Position numbers and translations under genes: made by a program. Below the pieces are notes generated by a model that was not told the DNA's origin, did not search any database, and saw only the letters and a program-made list of their open reading frames with translations. DNA of 7,143 nucleotides from Bacteroidota bacterium (GTDB lineage: Bacteria > Bacteroidota > Ignavibacteria > Ignavibacteriales > Melioribacteraceae), in the NCBI GenBank assembly GCA_023381535.1, contig JAMCSN010000010.1:1-7143 (forward strand), given 5' to 3'. Below, piece after piece: positions 1-6,579 of the stretch. Numbering within the stretch: the first letter of the stretch is position 1; each line of letters begins with the position of its first letter.

Positions 1-1550
1 TAAATCTTGGTTTATTGGCAACAGCCACAACTGTCTTAACAGGCAATCCTTTTGAGGGAGTAAAAAAAGAACCGGTTAAACCTAATGTGCTCTTTATTAT
101 AGTTGATGACCTGCGTCCTGAATTAGGCTGTTACGGTAATAAAATTATCAAAACACCAAACATAGACCAGCTTGCAAAAGAAGGGATTCTATTTACAGAA
201 GCTTATTGTCAGGTTGGAGTCTGTGCACCTTCCCGTGCAAGTGCCATGACGGGACTTAGACCCGATTCTGATCGTGTTTGGGATCTTGGTGATAAATTCA
301 GAGAAAATATTCCTGATGTAGTTACTATGCCGCAATATTTTCATAAGTATGGATATCATACCGTATCTATTGGCAAAATTTTTCACAACTATATGCCCGA
401 TTCTATTTCTTGGGATGAACCAGATCTTCGTCCTTCTAAATACAATACTAAAGATATGATTGACCGCGACGCAGAAACATTTTACAACGACGCCGAAACA
501 ATTGCAAAACAAACAATTCAGAGAAATGAAAGTATTAAGAAAAGACCTCATATGTATGCAGACGGATGGAACGTTGGTCCGGCACTTGAAGTTACCGATA
601 ATCCCGATACTGCATTCTATGACGGCGCACAAACAGAACTTGCAATAGAAACATTAAAGAGAATAAAAAATTACAACAAGCCCTTCTATTTGGGGTTAGG
701 TTATTTCAGACCGCATTTACCATTTGTGGTTCCAAAAAAATATTGGGATTTATACAAAGATGTAGATATTCCATTAGCAGCAAACCCTTACCTTCCAAAA
801 AATTCACCCGTCTGGGCAATTAATTCTTTATATGAGTTAGGAGGATATTGGGGCTTTGAACATGTCGGGCATCCTTCTGTGTACCAAATGCAGGCAGATA
901 CTGCGCGCCTGTTAAAACGCGGTTACTATGCAAGCGTAAGTTATACCGATGCACAAATAGGTAAACTTATAAAAGCATTAAAAAAGATGGGACTATATGA
1001 CAACACAATCATTATTTTGTGGGGCGATCACGGGTGGAAACTTGGAGAGCACAGAAGCTGGGGCAAAATGACAAACTATGATATTGATACTCATGTGCCT
1101 ATGATAATTAAAGTACCCGGTGTTAAAGGCGGAATTAAAGTTGATAAGCTTACCGAACTTATTGATATGTACCCTACGCTGCTTGATCTGGCTGGAATAA
1201 AAGTGCCTTCTTATTTGCAAGGGACAAGTTTTGCCCCCTTATTGAAAAACCCGCGTCTCCCGTGGAAACACGCGGTGTTTAGTCAGTATCACAGACGCCC
1301 AAACCATTCACCCACCGGAAAAAGATATATGGGTTATTCAATGACTACAAAAAATTATCATTACGTCGAATGGCGTTACTGGGATATTGACAAAAAAGTT
1401 GCCGGCGAAATTGCTGGAACCGAACTTTACGATAGAAAAAAAGATCGTCAAGAAAATGTCAATATTGCCAGCTATCCCGAAAATGCAAAATTGATTAAAG
1501 AACTTGCAAAGGAGCTGCATGAAGGCTGGCGGGCTGCAAGACCAAACTGA
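1..1550 (+). CDS. Cys-type sulfatase, iduronate-2-sulfatase-like, 5' truncated by window edge
   Basis: This is an arylsulfatase-fold hydrolase that removes sulfate from sugar sulfate esters; it is probably exported. Counting the codon at base 15 as residue 1, the expected active-site residues are present: metal ligands D31-D32, the CAPSR formylglycine motif (C70, R74; bases 222-236), GKIFH (K121, H124), RPHLPF (H234), GDHGW (D338, H339) and K351. Their spacing matches human iduronate-2-sulfatase (K135/H138, D334/H335/K347). The reading frame is open to the left edge. The TTG at base 15 is unlikely to be the start, because the codons before it (NLGL) continue into LLATATTVLTG, which looks like the hydrophobic part of a Tat- or Sec-type signal, so the real start lies upstream. 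The natural substrate cannot be read from sequence. The maturase gene begins 18 nt downstream. The family call is firm; the specific substrate is open. Confidence 0.93.
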   Translation, partial: NLGLLATATTVLTGNPFEGVKKEPVKPNVLFIIVDDLRPELGCYGNKIIKTPNIDQLAKEGILFTEAYCQVGVCAPSRASAMTGLRPDSDRVWDLGDKFRENIPDVVTMPQYFHKYGYHTVSIGKIFHNYMPDSISWDEPDLRPSKYNTKDMIDRDAETFYNDAETIAKQTIQRNESIKKRPHMYADGWNVGPALEVTDNPDTAFYDGAQTELAIETLKRIKNYNKPFYLGLGYFRPHLPFVVPKKYWDLYKDVDIPLAANPYLPKNSPVWAINSLYELGGYWGFEHVGHPSVYQMQADTARLLKRGYYASVSYTDAQIGKLIKALKKMGLYDNTIIILWGDHGWKLGEHRSWGKMTNYDIDTHVPMIIKVPGVKGGIKVDKLTELIDMYPTLLDLAGIKVPSYLQGTSFAPLLKNPRLPWKHAVFSQYHRRPNHSPTGKRYMGYSMTTKNYHYVEWRYWDIDKKVAGEIAGTELYDRKKDRQENVNIASYPENAKLIKELAKELHEGWRAARPN

Positions 1551-1568
1551 TAATCTGAAATTTGAAGT

Positions 1569-2879
1569 ATGAATTCAACCGCGCCTTTCCATGTAATGGC
1601 GAAACCAATAGGACCCATTTGCAATATTAATTGCAAATATTGTTTTTACCTGGAAAAAGAAAATCTTTATTCCGGCAATGCACGCGGCAAAACTGATTGG
1701 ATAATGGCAGATGATCTACTCGAGTTGTTCATAAAGCAAAAAATTGAATCAACCAATCTGCATGAAGAAACTTTTGCATGGCAGGGCGGCGAACCTACTT
1801 TATTAGGTGTAAATTATTTTCGAAAAGTTGTAGAACTTCAAAAAAAATATGCAGGCGGAAAAAAGATTCATAATGCCTTTCAAACAAATGGAATTCTTTT
1901 GAATGATGAATGGTGCGAATTCTTTTCCGAAAATTCTTTCCTGATCGGTTTATCTATTGATGGTCCACGAGAACTGCACGACAAACATCGTGTTGATAAA
2001 GGAGGCAATCCCACCTTCGATAAAGTTATGCGCGGAATTGAATTTCTTAAAAAACACAAAGTAGAATTCAATACACTTACGGTTGTTCAAAGAAACAATT
2101 CTTACCATCCTCTTGAGGTTTATAACTTTCTAAAAGAGTACGGCAGCAAGTATATGCAATTTATCCCGATAGTTGAAAGAATTTCTGAAAGAGATTCAAA
2201 CGGACTGTCACTCACTCTTCCCAATCAACAAAAAGCTGTTGTCAGCCAATGGTCTGTAGAGCCGGTTCAGTATGGCAATTTTCTGATTGAGATATTTAAC
2301 CAATGGGTAAGCAATGATGTAGGAAAATATTTTGTACAGACTTTTGATGTCGCACTCGAAGCCTGGTTTGGACTTGAGCCAAGTTTATGTCTTTTTAGTA
2401 AAACCTGTGGCAATGCACTTGCAATCGAACATAATGGCGATCTCTATTCCTGCGATCATTATGTTTTTCCCGAAAATAAACTCGGGAATATTCTTGAGAA
2501 TCCGCTTTTAAGTATGGTGCGGTCTAAGCAACAAACAGATTTTGGAAATGACAAAAAAGATAAACTGCCAAAATATTGCAGAGAATGTAATGTAAAGTTT
2601 GTCTGCAATGGTGAATGTCCTAAAAACCGTTTCCTTATAACTAAGGATGGAGAATACGGCTTGAATTATCTCTGTGCCGGTTATAAAATGTTTTTTAATC
2701 ATATTGATCCATATATGAAATTTATGGCTGATGAGTTGAAGAACAAACGTCCACCCAGTAACGTGATGAGGTGGGTTCAAAAAAATGATAAAAGATTTTT
2801 GCAGGTAAAAGTTGGAAGGAATGAGCCATGTCCATGCGGAAGCGGAAAAAAATATAAAAATTGCTGCGGGCACAAATAG
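1569..2879 (+). CDS. Anaerobic sulfatase-maturating enzyme (radical SAM/SPASM) with C-terminal SEC-C motif
   Basis: This cytoplasmic radical SAM enzyme oxidises the active-site Cys of a sulfatase to C-alpha-formylglycine without oxygen. The 4Fe-4S/SAM motif CX3CX2C is C18, C22, C25, followed by Y27; QGGEPTL is at 72-78. The SPASM ligands are C274, C280, C295, C337, C340, C346, C350 and C369. Their spacing (6, 15, 42, 3, 6, 4, 19) closely follows the two auxiliary clusters of the Clostridium perfringens enzyme. D296, directly after C295 (YSCDHYV), matches its catalytic Asp277. At 436 residues it is longer than that enzyme (about 370). The extra length is a C-terminal tail ending in a SEC-C metal-binding motif (C421, C423, then C432, C433, H435), a zinc module also found at the end of SecA. 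The Cys-type sulfatase just upstream is the obvious client. No strong Shine-Dalgarno precedes the ATG; the spacing suggests co-transcription or coupling. Confidence 0.95.
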   Translation: MNSTAPFHVMAKPIGPICNINCKYCFYLEKENLYSGNARGKTDWIMADDLLELFIKQKIESTNLHEETFAWQGGEPTLLGVNYFRKVVELQKKYAGGKKIHNAFQTNGILLNDEWCEFFSENSFLIGLSIDGPRELHDKHRVDKGGNPTFDKVMRGIEFLKKHKVEFNTLTVVQRNNSYHPLEVYNFLKEYGSKYMQFIPIVERISERDSNGLSLTLPNQQKAVVSQWSVEPVQYGNFLIEIFNQWVSNDVGKYFVQTFDVALEAWFGLEPSLCLFSKTCGNALAIEHNGDLYSCDHYVFPENKLGNILENPLLSMVRSKQQTDFGNDKKDKLPKYCRECNVKFVCNGECPKNRFLITKDGEYGLNYLCAGYKMFFNHIDPYMKFMADELKNKRPPSNVMRWVQKNDKRFLQVKVGRNEPCPCGSGKKYKNCCGHK

Positions 2880-2891
2880 AAACTATTTTTT
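2874..2891 (+). terminator. Weak AT-rich hairpin plus T-run at the end of the maturase gene
   Basis: A perfect 6-bp stem (AAATAG 2874-2879, CTATTT 2883-2888) with an AAA loop runs into six Ts (2886-2891). It overlaps the TAG stop of the maturase. Only one pair is G-C, so it would be a poor intrinsic terminator and may be chance in an AT-rich spacer. Its position between the sulfatase pair and the next genes is the only support. Confidence 0.25.
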
Positions 2892-2913
2892 ATTAGCATC
2901 TACTCTTAACTAA

Positions 2914-3540
2914 ATGAAACATAAAACCAGGCTTCAAAAAAGTTTTTACACGCGCAATGTTCATGCGGTTGCAAAGGAACTACTTGGAAAATTATTCGTG
3001 CGGAGAATTGACAGAGAAATAATTTCCGGAATAATTGTAGAAGTGGAAGCATACGACGGCTCCATTGATGAAGCCGCACATACATTCCGCGGTAAGACGA
3101 AAAGAAACGAGGTAATGTTCGAAGAAGGCGGATTGCTTTACGTCTATTTCACTTACGGAATGCATTTCTGCTGCAATGTTGTTGCAGGGAAAGCAAACGA
3201 AGGGAAAGCAATTCTGCTGCGCGCGTTAGAACCGGTTGAAGGAATTGACCGGATGGCGCTTAACCGATTCGGCAAAAAAGATATTAACGAAAAACAGTTA
3301 ATCAACCTTACGAACGGTCCGGCAAAAATATGCGAGGCATTTCAAATCACCCGTTCGGAGAATGGTGCCGATTTAACCGGAGAAGAAATTTTTATCTGCG
3401 ATGCACCTCCTCTGGCTAAAAACCAAGTTGAAACGTCCGTAAGAATCGGTATCAAAAAATCTGTAGATTTACCGTGGCGCTATTATATAAAGGATAATCC
3501 GTTCGTGTCTGGAAAACCGCCCCTTCGGGGGAAAAAATGA
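2914..3540 (+). CDS. mpg: 3-methyladenine DNA glycosylase, AAG/Mpg family
   Basis: This base-excision repair enzyme removes alkylated and deaminated purines (3-methyladenine, 7-methylguanine, hypoxanthine) from DNA. The 208-residue protein covers the whole Pfam AAG fold. Active-site residues align with human AAG: E45 (general base, human E125) and Y47 (Y127) in VEVEAYDG; H56 (H136) in DEAAH; Y78 (Y159) and the DNA-intercalating Y81 (Y162) in LYVYFTYGMHF; N88 (N169). The family-typical end is WRYYIKDNPFVS; the last residues (KPPLRGKK) are encoded by a GC hairpin at the gene boundary and look like a non-family extension. The ATG at 2914 has no clear Shine-Dalgarno, but it gives the right family N-terminus (SFYTRNVHAVAKELLG). 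The stop overlaps the start of the glycosyltransferase gene (ATGA). Confidence 0.95.
   Translation: MKHKTRLQKSFYTRNVHAVAKELLGKLFVRRIDREIISGIIVEVEAYDGSIDEAAHTFRGKTKRNEVMFEEGGLLYVYFTYGMHFCCNVVAGKANEGKAILLRALEPVEGIDRMALNRFGKKDINEKQLINLTNGPAKICEAFQITRSENGADLTGEEIFICDAPPLAKNQVETSVRIGIKKSVDLPWRYYIKDNPFVSGKPPLRGKK
3520..3531 (+). promoter_or_regulatory. C(TTCG)G tetraloop hairpin covering the Shine-Dalgarno-like G-run of the GT9 gene
   Basis: CCCC (3520-3523), TTCG loop, GGGG (3528-3531) forms a short, very stable UUCG-capped hairpin in the last codons of mpg. The G-run at 3527-3531 ends 5 nt before the GT9 ATG at 3537, where a ribosome-binding site would sit. Ribosomes finishing mpg would open the stem, so translational coupling is plausible. 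The sequence also resembles CCCC-TTCG-GGGG intergenic repeats that I recall from Bacteroidota-type genomes, which I cannot verify here. Confidence 0.45.
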
Positions 3541-4565
3541 TTTTTCCGAAAAACGTTTTAATCGTACGCACCGACCGTATTGGCGATGTAATTCTTTCTC
3601 TTCCAATTGCTTCGGTAATCAAGAAACATTCTCCGCAGACTAAAATTTCTTTTCTAGTTAGAGACTACACAAAACCGCTAGCGGACAATAACAAGTTCAT
3701 CGATGAAACTATTACCTTGAAAGAAGAACACGGAAAAATTCCGTTAGCTTCTAACGTTGCGATGTTAAGAAACAAATTCGATGCATGTATCGTTGCGTAT
3801 CCCACATTTAAGATTGCACTTATTTTATTTCTTGCCGGAATCAAAACCAGAATTGGAACCGGTTACCGATGGTATTCGTTTCTGTTCAATAAAAAAGTTT
3901 ACGATCATAGAAAATACGGCGAGCGGCACGAATTGGAGTACAACATCCGTCTGCTGGCACAACTCGGCATTACGGAAAATGTAAACGAAGAAAATGTTGA
4001 GTTCGGAATCGTTCCTTCAAAAGAAAATAGCGAGAAGGTTAAGAGTGAATTGATGTCCCTCGGTCTCAGTTTCACAAAACCGATTGTAATTATTCATCCC
4101 GGAAGCGGCGGCAGTTCAATTGATTTGCCGGTTCACAAAATGAAAAAGATTATCGAAGCGTTATCCAAAGAAAATGTTGAGACGGTTATCACAGGAAACG
4201 CCGACGAGAAGGAACTTTGTCAATCGCTGGTTGTAAATAATTCTAGCGGAATAATTATTAACACCGCCGGCAAATTCGATTTAGAAAACTTGATGGCACT
4301 GATTGACTTGAGCGATATAATGATTGCAAATTCAACCGGACCGATTCACATCGCCGCGGCATTGGGCAAGCATGTCGTAGGGTTTTATCCCAAGATTTTT
4401 TCGTGCGCTCCGAGACGTTGGGGTCCATACACGAACAAGAAAGTGATTTTTTCTCCGACCATAAATTGCAGCAACTGCACGCGAGAGCAGTGCGAGAAAC
4501 TAAACTGCATGGAGAGCATTTCCGTGGATGAAGTGATGAATGCCGTCAAAAATATTCTTCAATAA
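3537..4565 (+). CDS. Glycosyltransferase family 9 protein (heptosyltransferase-like)
   Basis: This GT-B fold enzyme of the ADP-heptose:LPS heptosyltransferase family (WaaC/WaaF type) probably adds a sugar to lipopolysaccharide or a similar surface glycan at the inner face of the cytoplasmic membrane. The N-terminal domain opens with VLIVRTDRIGDVIL; D17 matches the catalytic Asp13 of E. coli WaaC. The C-terminal nucleotide-sugar domain shows HPGSGG at 187-192 and ANSTGPIHIAAALG at 264-277. The Lys-x-Trp-Pro usually found after the HPGSG loop is absent (SSIDLPVHKM here), so donor preference could differ. A tail of four cysteines (C311, C314, C319, C324, then MESI) resembles the Cys-rich end of some GT9 proteins. 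Its length of 342 residues is normal. It overlaps mpg by 4 nt and is followed 17 nt later by the DUF3108 gene. The exact sugar and acceptor are unknown. Confidence 0.9.
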   Translation: MIFPKNVLIVRTDRIGDVILSLPIASVIKKHSPQTKISFLVRDYTKPLADNNKFIDETITLKEEHGKIPLASNVAMLRNKFDACIVAYPTFKIALILFLAGIKTRIGTGYRWYSFLFNKKVYDHRKYGERHELEYNIRLLAQLGITENVNEENVEFGIVPSKENSEKVKSELMSLGLSFTKPIVIIHPGSGGSSIDLPVHKMKKIIEALSKENVETVITGNADEKELCQSLVVNNSSGIIINTAGKFDLENLMALIDLSDIMIANSTGPIHIAAALGKHVVGFYPKIFSCAPRRWGPYTNKKVIFSPTINCSNCTREQCEKLNCMESISVDEVMNAVKNILQ

Positions 4566-4573
4566 ATTTCTGC

Positions 4574-4580
4574 GGAGAAG
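4574..4580 (+). promoter_or_regulatory. Shine-Dalgarno GGAGAAG supporting the start at 4583
   Basis: GGAG (4574-4577) lies 5 nt before the ATG at 4583. It matters because the encoded N-terminus looks unnatural, yet no ATG exists closer to the export signal than the one at 4628, which has no such site. Translation therefore most likely begins at 4583. Confidence 0.6.
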
Positions 4581-4582
4581 AA

Positions 4583-5539
4583 ATGAGATTTTGTGCTGCA
4601 ACTCCGGCAAAGAATACGAGTAAGATTATGATTAAGACTTCGGCGAGCGTTCGACCGAGCGATTCGACTAAGTCCATTGAAATCGATTCGATTGAGCTCA
4701 TCGAAATCTCACGCGAGGGCTCAGTCGAGCCGAGCAAGAATAAGAGCAGGAAACATTCTAACAAAATCTTGCTCTTGCTCGTAATCTTGTTCTTCTTCAA
4801 GACAACCGCCGCTCAATCCAAATCCGAATTTCGGACATTGCAGAATAACGCTTTCAAAGTGGGAGAGAAATTAACTTTCGACGTGAAGTACGGTTTTGTA
4901 ACGGCTGGATTTGCGCAATACTCAATTCCCAAAATTGTAAAGATTGCCGGACGCGACGCCTACAATGTGATGTTCGATGTCAGTTCTGTTTCGGCGTTCG
5001 ATCCGTTTTATAAAGTACGAGATCATTACGAAACATACATTGATGTAGCCGGACTATTCCCGTGGCGTTTCGAACAGCATATTCGCGAAGGCGACTACTC
5101 GCGCGACTTTTCGGCGTTCTTCGATCAGCGGCGCGGCAAAGCAAAAACATCGGAAGGATCGTACGATATCCCAAAATATGTTAATGATATTGTCTCAGCG
5201 TTTTATCTTGCCCGCACTTTCGATTATTCAAAAATGAAAGAAGGCGATAAAGTCCATCTCGAAAATTTTTACAAAGATAAAGTTTACCCGCTCGATGTTT
5301 TGTTCCGTGGAAGGGAGAGAGTTTCCGTTTCTGCCGGCACGTTCGATTGCATTATTCTTGAACCTCTTGTTATGGAGGGGGGCTTATTCAAAAGCGAAGG
5401 AAGCATTGTTGTATGGTTAACCAACGATCAATTGAAAATTCCGGTTAAGGTGAAAACAAAAGTTATTGTCGGATCCATTGATGCGGAGCTTTCCGGCTAT
5501 CAAGGTTTGGCGGGAGAATTAAAAGCAAAACGGAAGTAA
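4583..5539 (+). CDS. DUF3108 family envelope protein with repeat-derived N-terminus
   Basis: From about residue 85 (NNAFKVGEKLTFDVKYGFVTAG) to the end this reads as a DUF3108 protein: a beta-rich, probably periplasmic or outer-envelope protein of Gram-negatives with no established function. Typical passages are SAFDPFYKVRDHYETYID, IVSAFYLAR and SEGSIVVWLT. The front is odd. Residues 1-61 are polar, Ser/Glu/Lys-rich and unlike the family; then comes a hydrophobic stretch at 62-72 (ILLLLVILFFF) and a TTAAQS segment where signal peptidase could cut after A77. A normal signal peptide would begin a few residues before 62, but no ATG or GTG is available there. Residues ~10-68 lie on a nested palindromic repeat. 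The start at 4583 is chosen for its GGAG site. The product may be an export precursor with a long N-region, or a membrane-anchored protein. It lies 17 nt after the GT9 gene, consistent with an envelope role. Confidence 0.8.
   Translation: MRFCAATPAKNTSKIMIKTSASVRPSDSTKSIEIDSIELIEISREGSVEPSKNKSRKHSNKILLLLVILFFFKTTAAQSKSEFRTLQNNAFKVGEKLTFDVKYGFVTAGFAQYSIPKIVKIAGRDAYNVMFDVSSVSAFDPFYKVRDHYETYIDVAGLFPWRFEQHIREGDYSRDFSAFFDQRRGKAKTSEGSYDIPKYVNDIVSAFYLARTFDYSKMKEGDKVHLENFYKDKVYPLDVLFRGRERVSVSAGTFDCIILEPLVMEGGLFKSEGSIVVWLTNDQLKIPVKVKTKVIVGSIDAELSGYQGLAGELKAKRK
4611..4787. repeat. Nested imperfect palindromic element inside the 5' end of the DUF3108 gene
   Basis: Three nested inverted repeats share nearly one centre. 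The outer arms 4611-4633 and 4765-4787 match at 18 of 23 positions when one is reverse-complemented (core TACGAG / CTCGTA). The middle arms 4651-4660 and 4719-4728 match at 9 of 10 (TCGACCGAGC against TCGACTGAGC); a second left copy at 4665-4673 matches the same right arm at 8 of 9. The central hairpin TTCGAT/ATCGAA (4687-4692, 4700-4705) has a 7-nt loop. The outer arms are purine-rich AAGA/GAGTAAG tracts; the inner ones are TCGA-rich. This resembles a dispersed palindromic repeat or MITE-like element. It encodes no protein of its own and no target-site duplication is clear, so its mobility is unproven. Its exact borders are uncertain by 10-20 nt. Confidence 0.65.
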
Positions 5540-5619
5540 CGCTTAGAAATAAAAACACCTTGATAAATGCTACGATTATTTTCAGCAAATATCTCACCTT
5601 TTGATTAATTTGGAATCGC

Positions 5620-6567
5620 ATGAACGAAGAATTTCAAAACCAGCAGTCCGCACCAGAAGAAAAACACGAGGAGAAAGAACCGTTTTCAACTTTGTCTCCT
5701 GTTGCAACGGCATTTATTGCTCTCATCGGAATTTTTCTTCTCTATCAGGTAGTCGGTGCAATTTTAACTTTGGCAATCTTCGGATTTAACTTTGAGAAAG
5801 CCGACGTTAACGCTATCCGTTTGCTAACCATGGGTGGGCAGATTATGCTCATCCTTCTTCCTGCATTGATACTTGCAAAGAAAATCTATCATGGTAACAC
5901 GACATTTATTTTGAGAATGAAACTGCCCCATCTGAAAGAAGTTGGCGCATTTGTGATCGGATTGTTTTTACTTACACCGCTGCTTCAAAGTTTTCTTTCG
6001 CTTCAGAATACTATTCTTTCAAAACTGGCAAGTTCCTTTCCTTTGATTAAAAGGTTTACCGATTTTCTGGATCAAATCGATAAACTTGTAACTACGACTT
6101 ACGGAAGTTTGTTAACATCGCACTCACCGTTCGAAACCTCGTTCATCATCTTTGTAGTTGCCGTAATTCCAGCTATCTGCGAGGAAACATTATTCAGAGG
6201 GTTGGTTCAGAAAAGTTTTGAACAAAAGTTTAAACCGTTCTTAAGCATTTTTATCACCGCTTTTTTCTTCGGGCTTTATCACTTCAACCCTTACGGCGCA
6301 ATCCCGCTTATTTCTTTGGGAGTTTACTTCGGTTACGCGGCATATTTAAGCGATTCTATTTTTGTTCCGATGACTCTCCACTTTTTTAACAACCTGGTTT
6401 CCGTTTTGGCTTTCATAATATTAGGCAACGATGAATTAATAAAGTCCGGCGGGGTTCAAGGTACTTCATTTGTTCCTCAGTTGATTACGTTTGTAATGTT
6501 TGCGCTTTTGTTTTTCTCTTACATGGTTTTCGTTAAGAAGAATTACCACAGACTTACCTCAAAATGA
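5620..6567 (+). CDS. CPBP family intramembrane metalloprotease (CAAX protease/bacteriocin-processing type)
   Basis: This polytopic inner-membrane protein belongs to the Abi/CPBP family, glutamate-dependent or metal-dependent intramembrane proteases related to eukaryotic Rce1. The three signature motifs are present: EETLFRG (E188, E189, R193), FFGLYH (H221) and HFFNN (H254, N258). About 28 polar N-terminal residues (rich in Glu, Gln, Lys) precede roughly eight hydrophobic segments: about 30-52, 66-87, 105-125, 178-190, 206-222, 226-243, 244-266 and 283-305. Its length of 315 residues is within the family range. The ATG at 5620 begins the polar head directly before the first membrane segment; no strong Shine-Dalgarno is visible. 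An 80-nt gap separates it from the DUF3108 gene. It is followed closely by the zinc-ribbon gene and cdsA. The substrate is unknown; bacterial members have been linked to bacteriocin immunity and prenyl-protein-like processing, neither of which is indicated here. Confidence 0.92.
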   Translation: MNEEFQNQQSAPEEKHEEKEPFSTLSPVATAFIALIGIFLLYQVVGAILTLAIFGFNFEKADVNAIRLLTMGGQIMLILLPALILAKKIYHGNTTFILRMKLPHLKEVGAFVIGLFLLTPLLQSFLSLQNTILSKLASSFPLIKRFTDFLDQIDKLVTTTYGSLLTSHSPFETSFIIFVVAVIPAICEETLFRGLVQKSFEQKFKPFLSIFITAFFFGLYHFNPYGAIPLISLGVYFGYAAYLSDSIFVPMTLHFFNNLVSVLAFIILGNDELIKSGGVQGTSFVPQLITFVMFALLFFSYMVFVKKNYHRLTSK

Positions 6568-6574
6568 AAGGAGG
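6567..6574 (+). promoter_or_regulatory. Near-consensus Shine-Dalgarno AAAGGAGG
   Basis: AAAGGAGG ends 5 nt before the ATG at 6580 and begins on the last base of the CPBP stop codon (TGA 6565-6567). It fixes the start of the zinc-ribbon protein and predicts high translation. It also shows that this organism uses Shine-Dalgarno initiation at some genes, although several neighbours lack one. Confidence 0.85.
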
Positions 6575-6579
6575 CTGAG

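Noticed and set aside
189..632. Antisense 147-residue open frame within the sulfatase gene
   Set aside because: It is fully inside a gene with intact catalytic motifs, Cys-rich without recognisable motifs, and has no start context; a shadow frame.
2508..2873. Antisense 121-residue open frame within the maturase gene
   Set aside because: It covers the conserved SPASM and SEC-C coding region and reads as low-complexity Ile/Phe-rich sequence; a shadow frame.
4546..4800. Minus-strand 84-residue open frame with a hydrophobic, signal-like segment
   Set aside because: It overlaps the palindrome, whose symmetry produces a hydrophobic reading on both strands. It has no family resemblance and runs against the operon; kept only as a finding about the repeat.
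5498..5565. Perfect 9-nt inverted repeat TATCAAGGT / ACCTTGATA around the end of the DUF3108 gene
   Set aside because: The 50-nt loop, the lack of extension beyond 9 pairs and the absence of a T-run fit chance better than a terminator.
5540..5619. Promoter search in the 80-nt gap before the CPBP gene (TTGATA at 5560)
   Set aside because: No -10 box at suitable spacing and no clear Bacteroidota TAnnTTTG box; a promoter is plausible from the gap size but not shown by sequence.
5601..5789. Overlapping 62-residue + strand frame at the CPBP start
   Set aside because: Its sequence is Arg/Ser/Cys-rich with no family likeness, while the other frame has the clear CPBP membrane segments and motifs.
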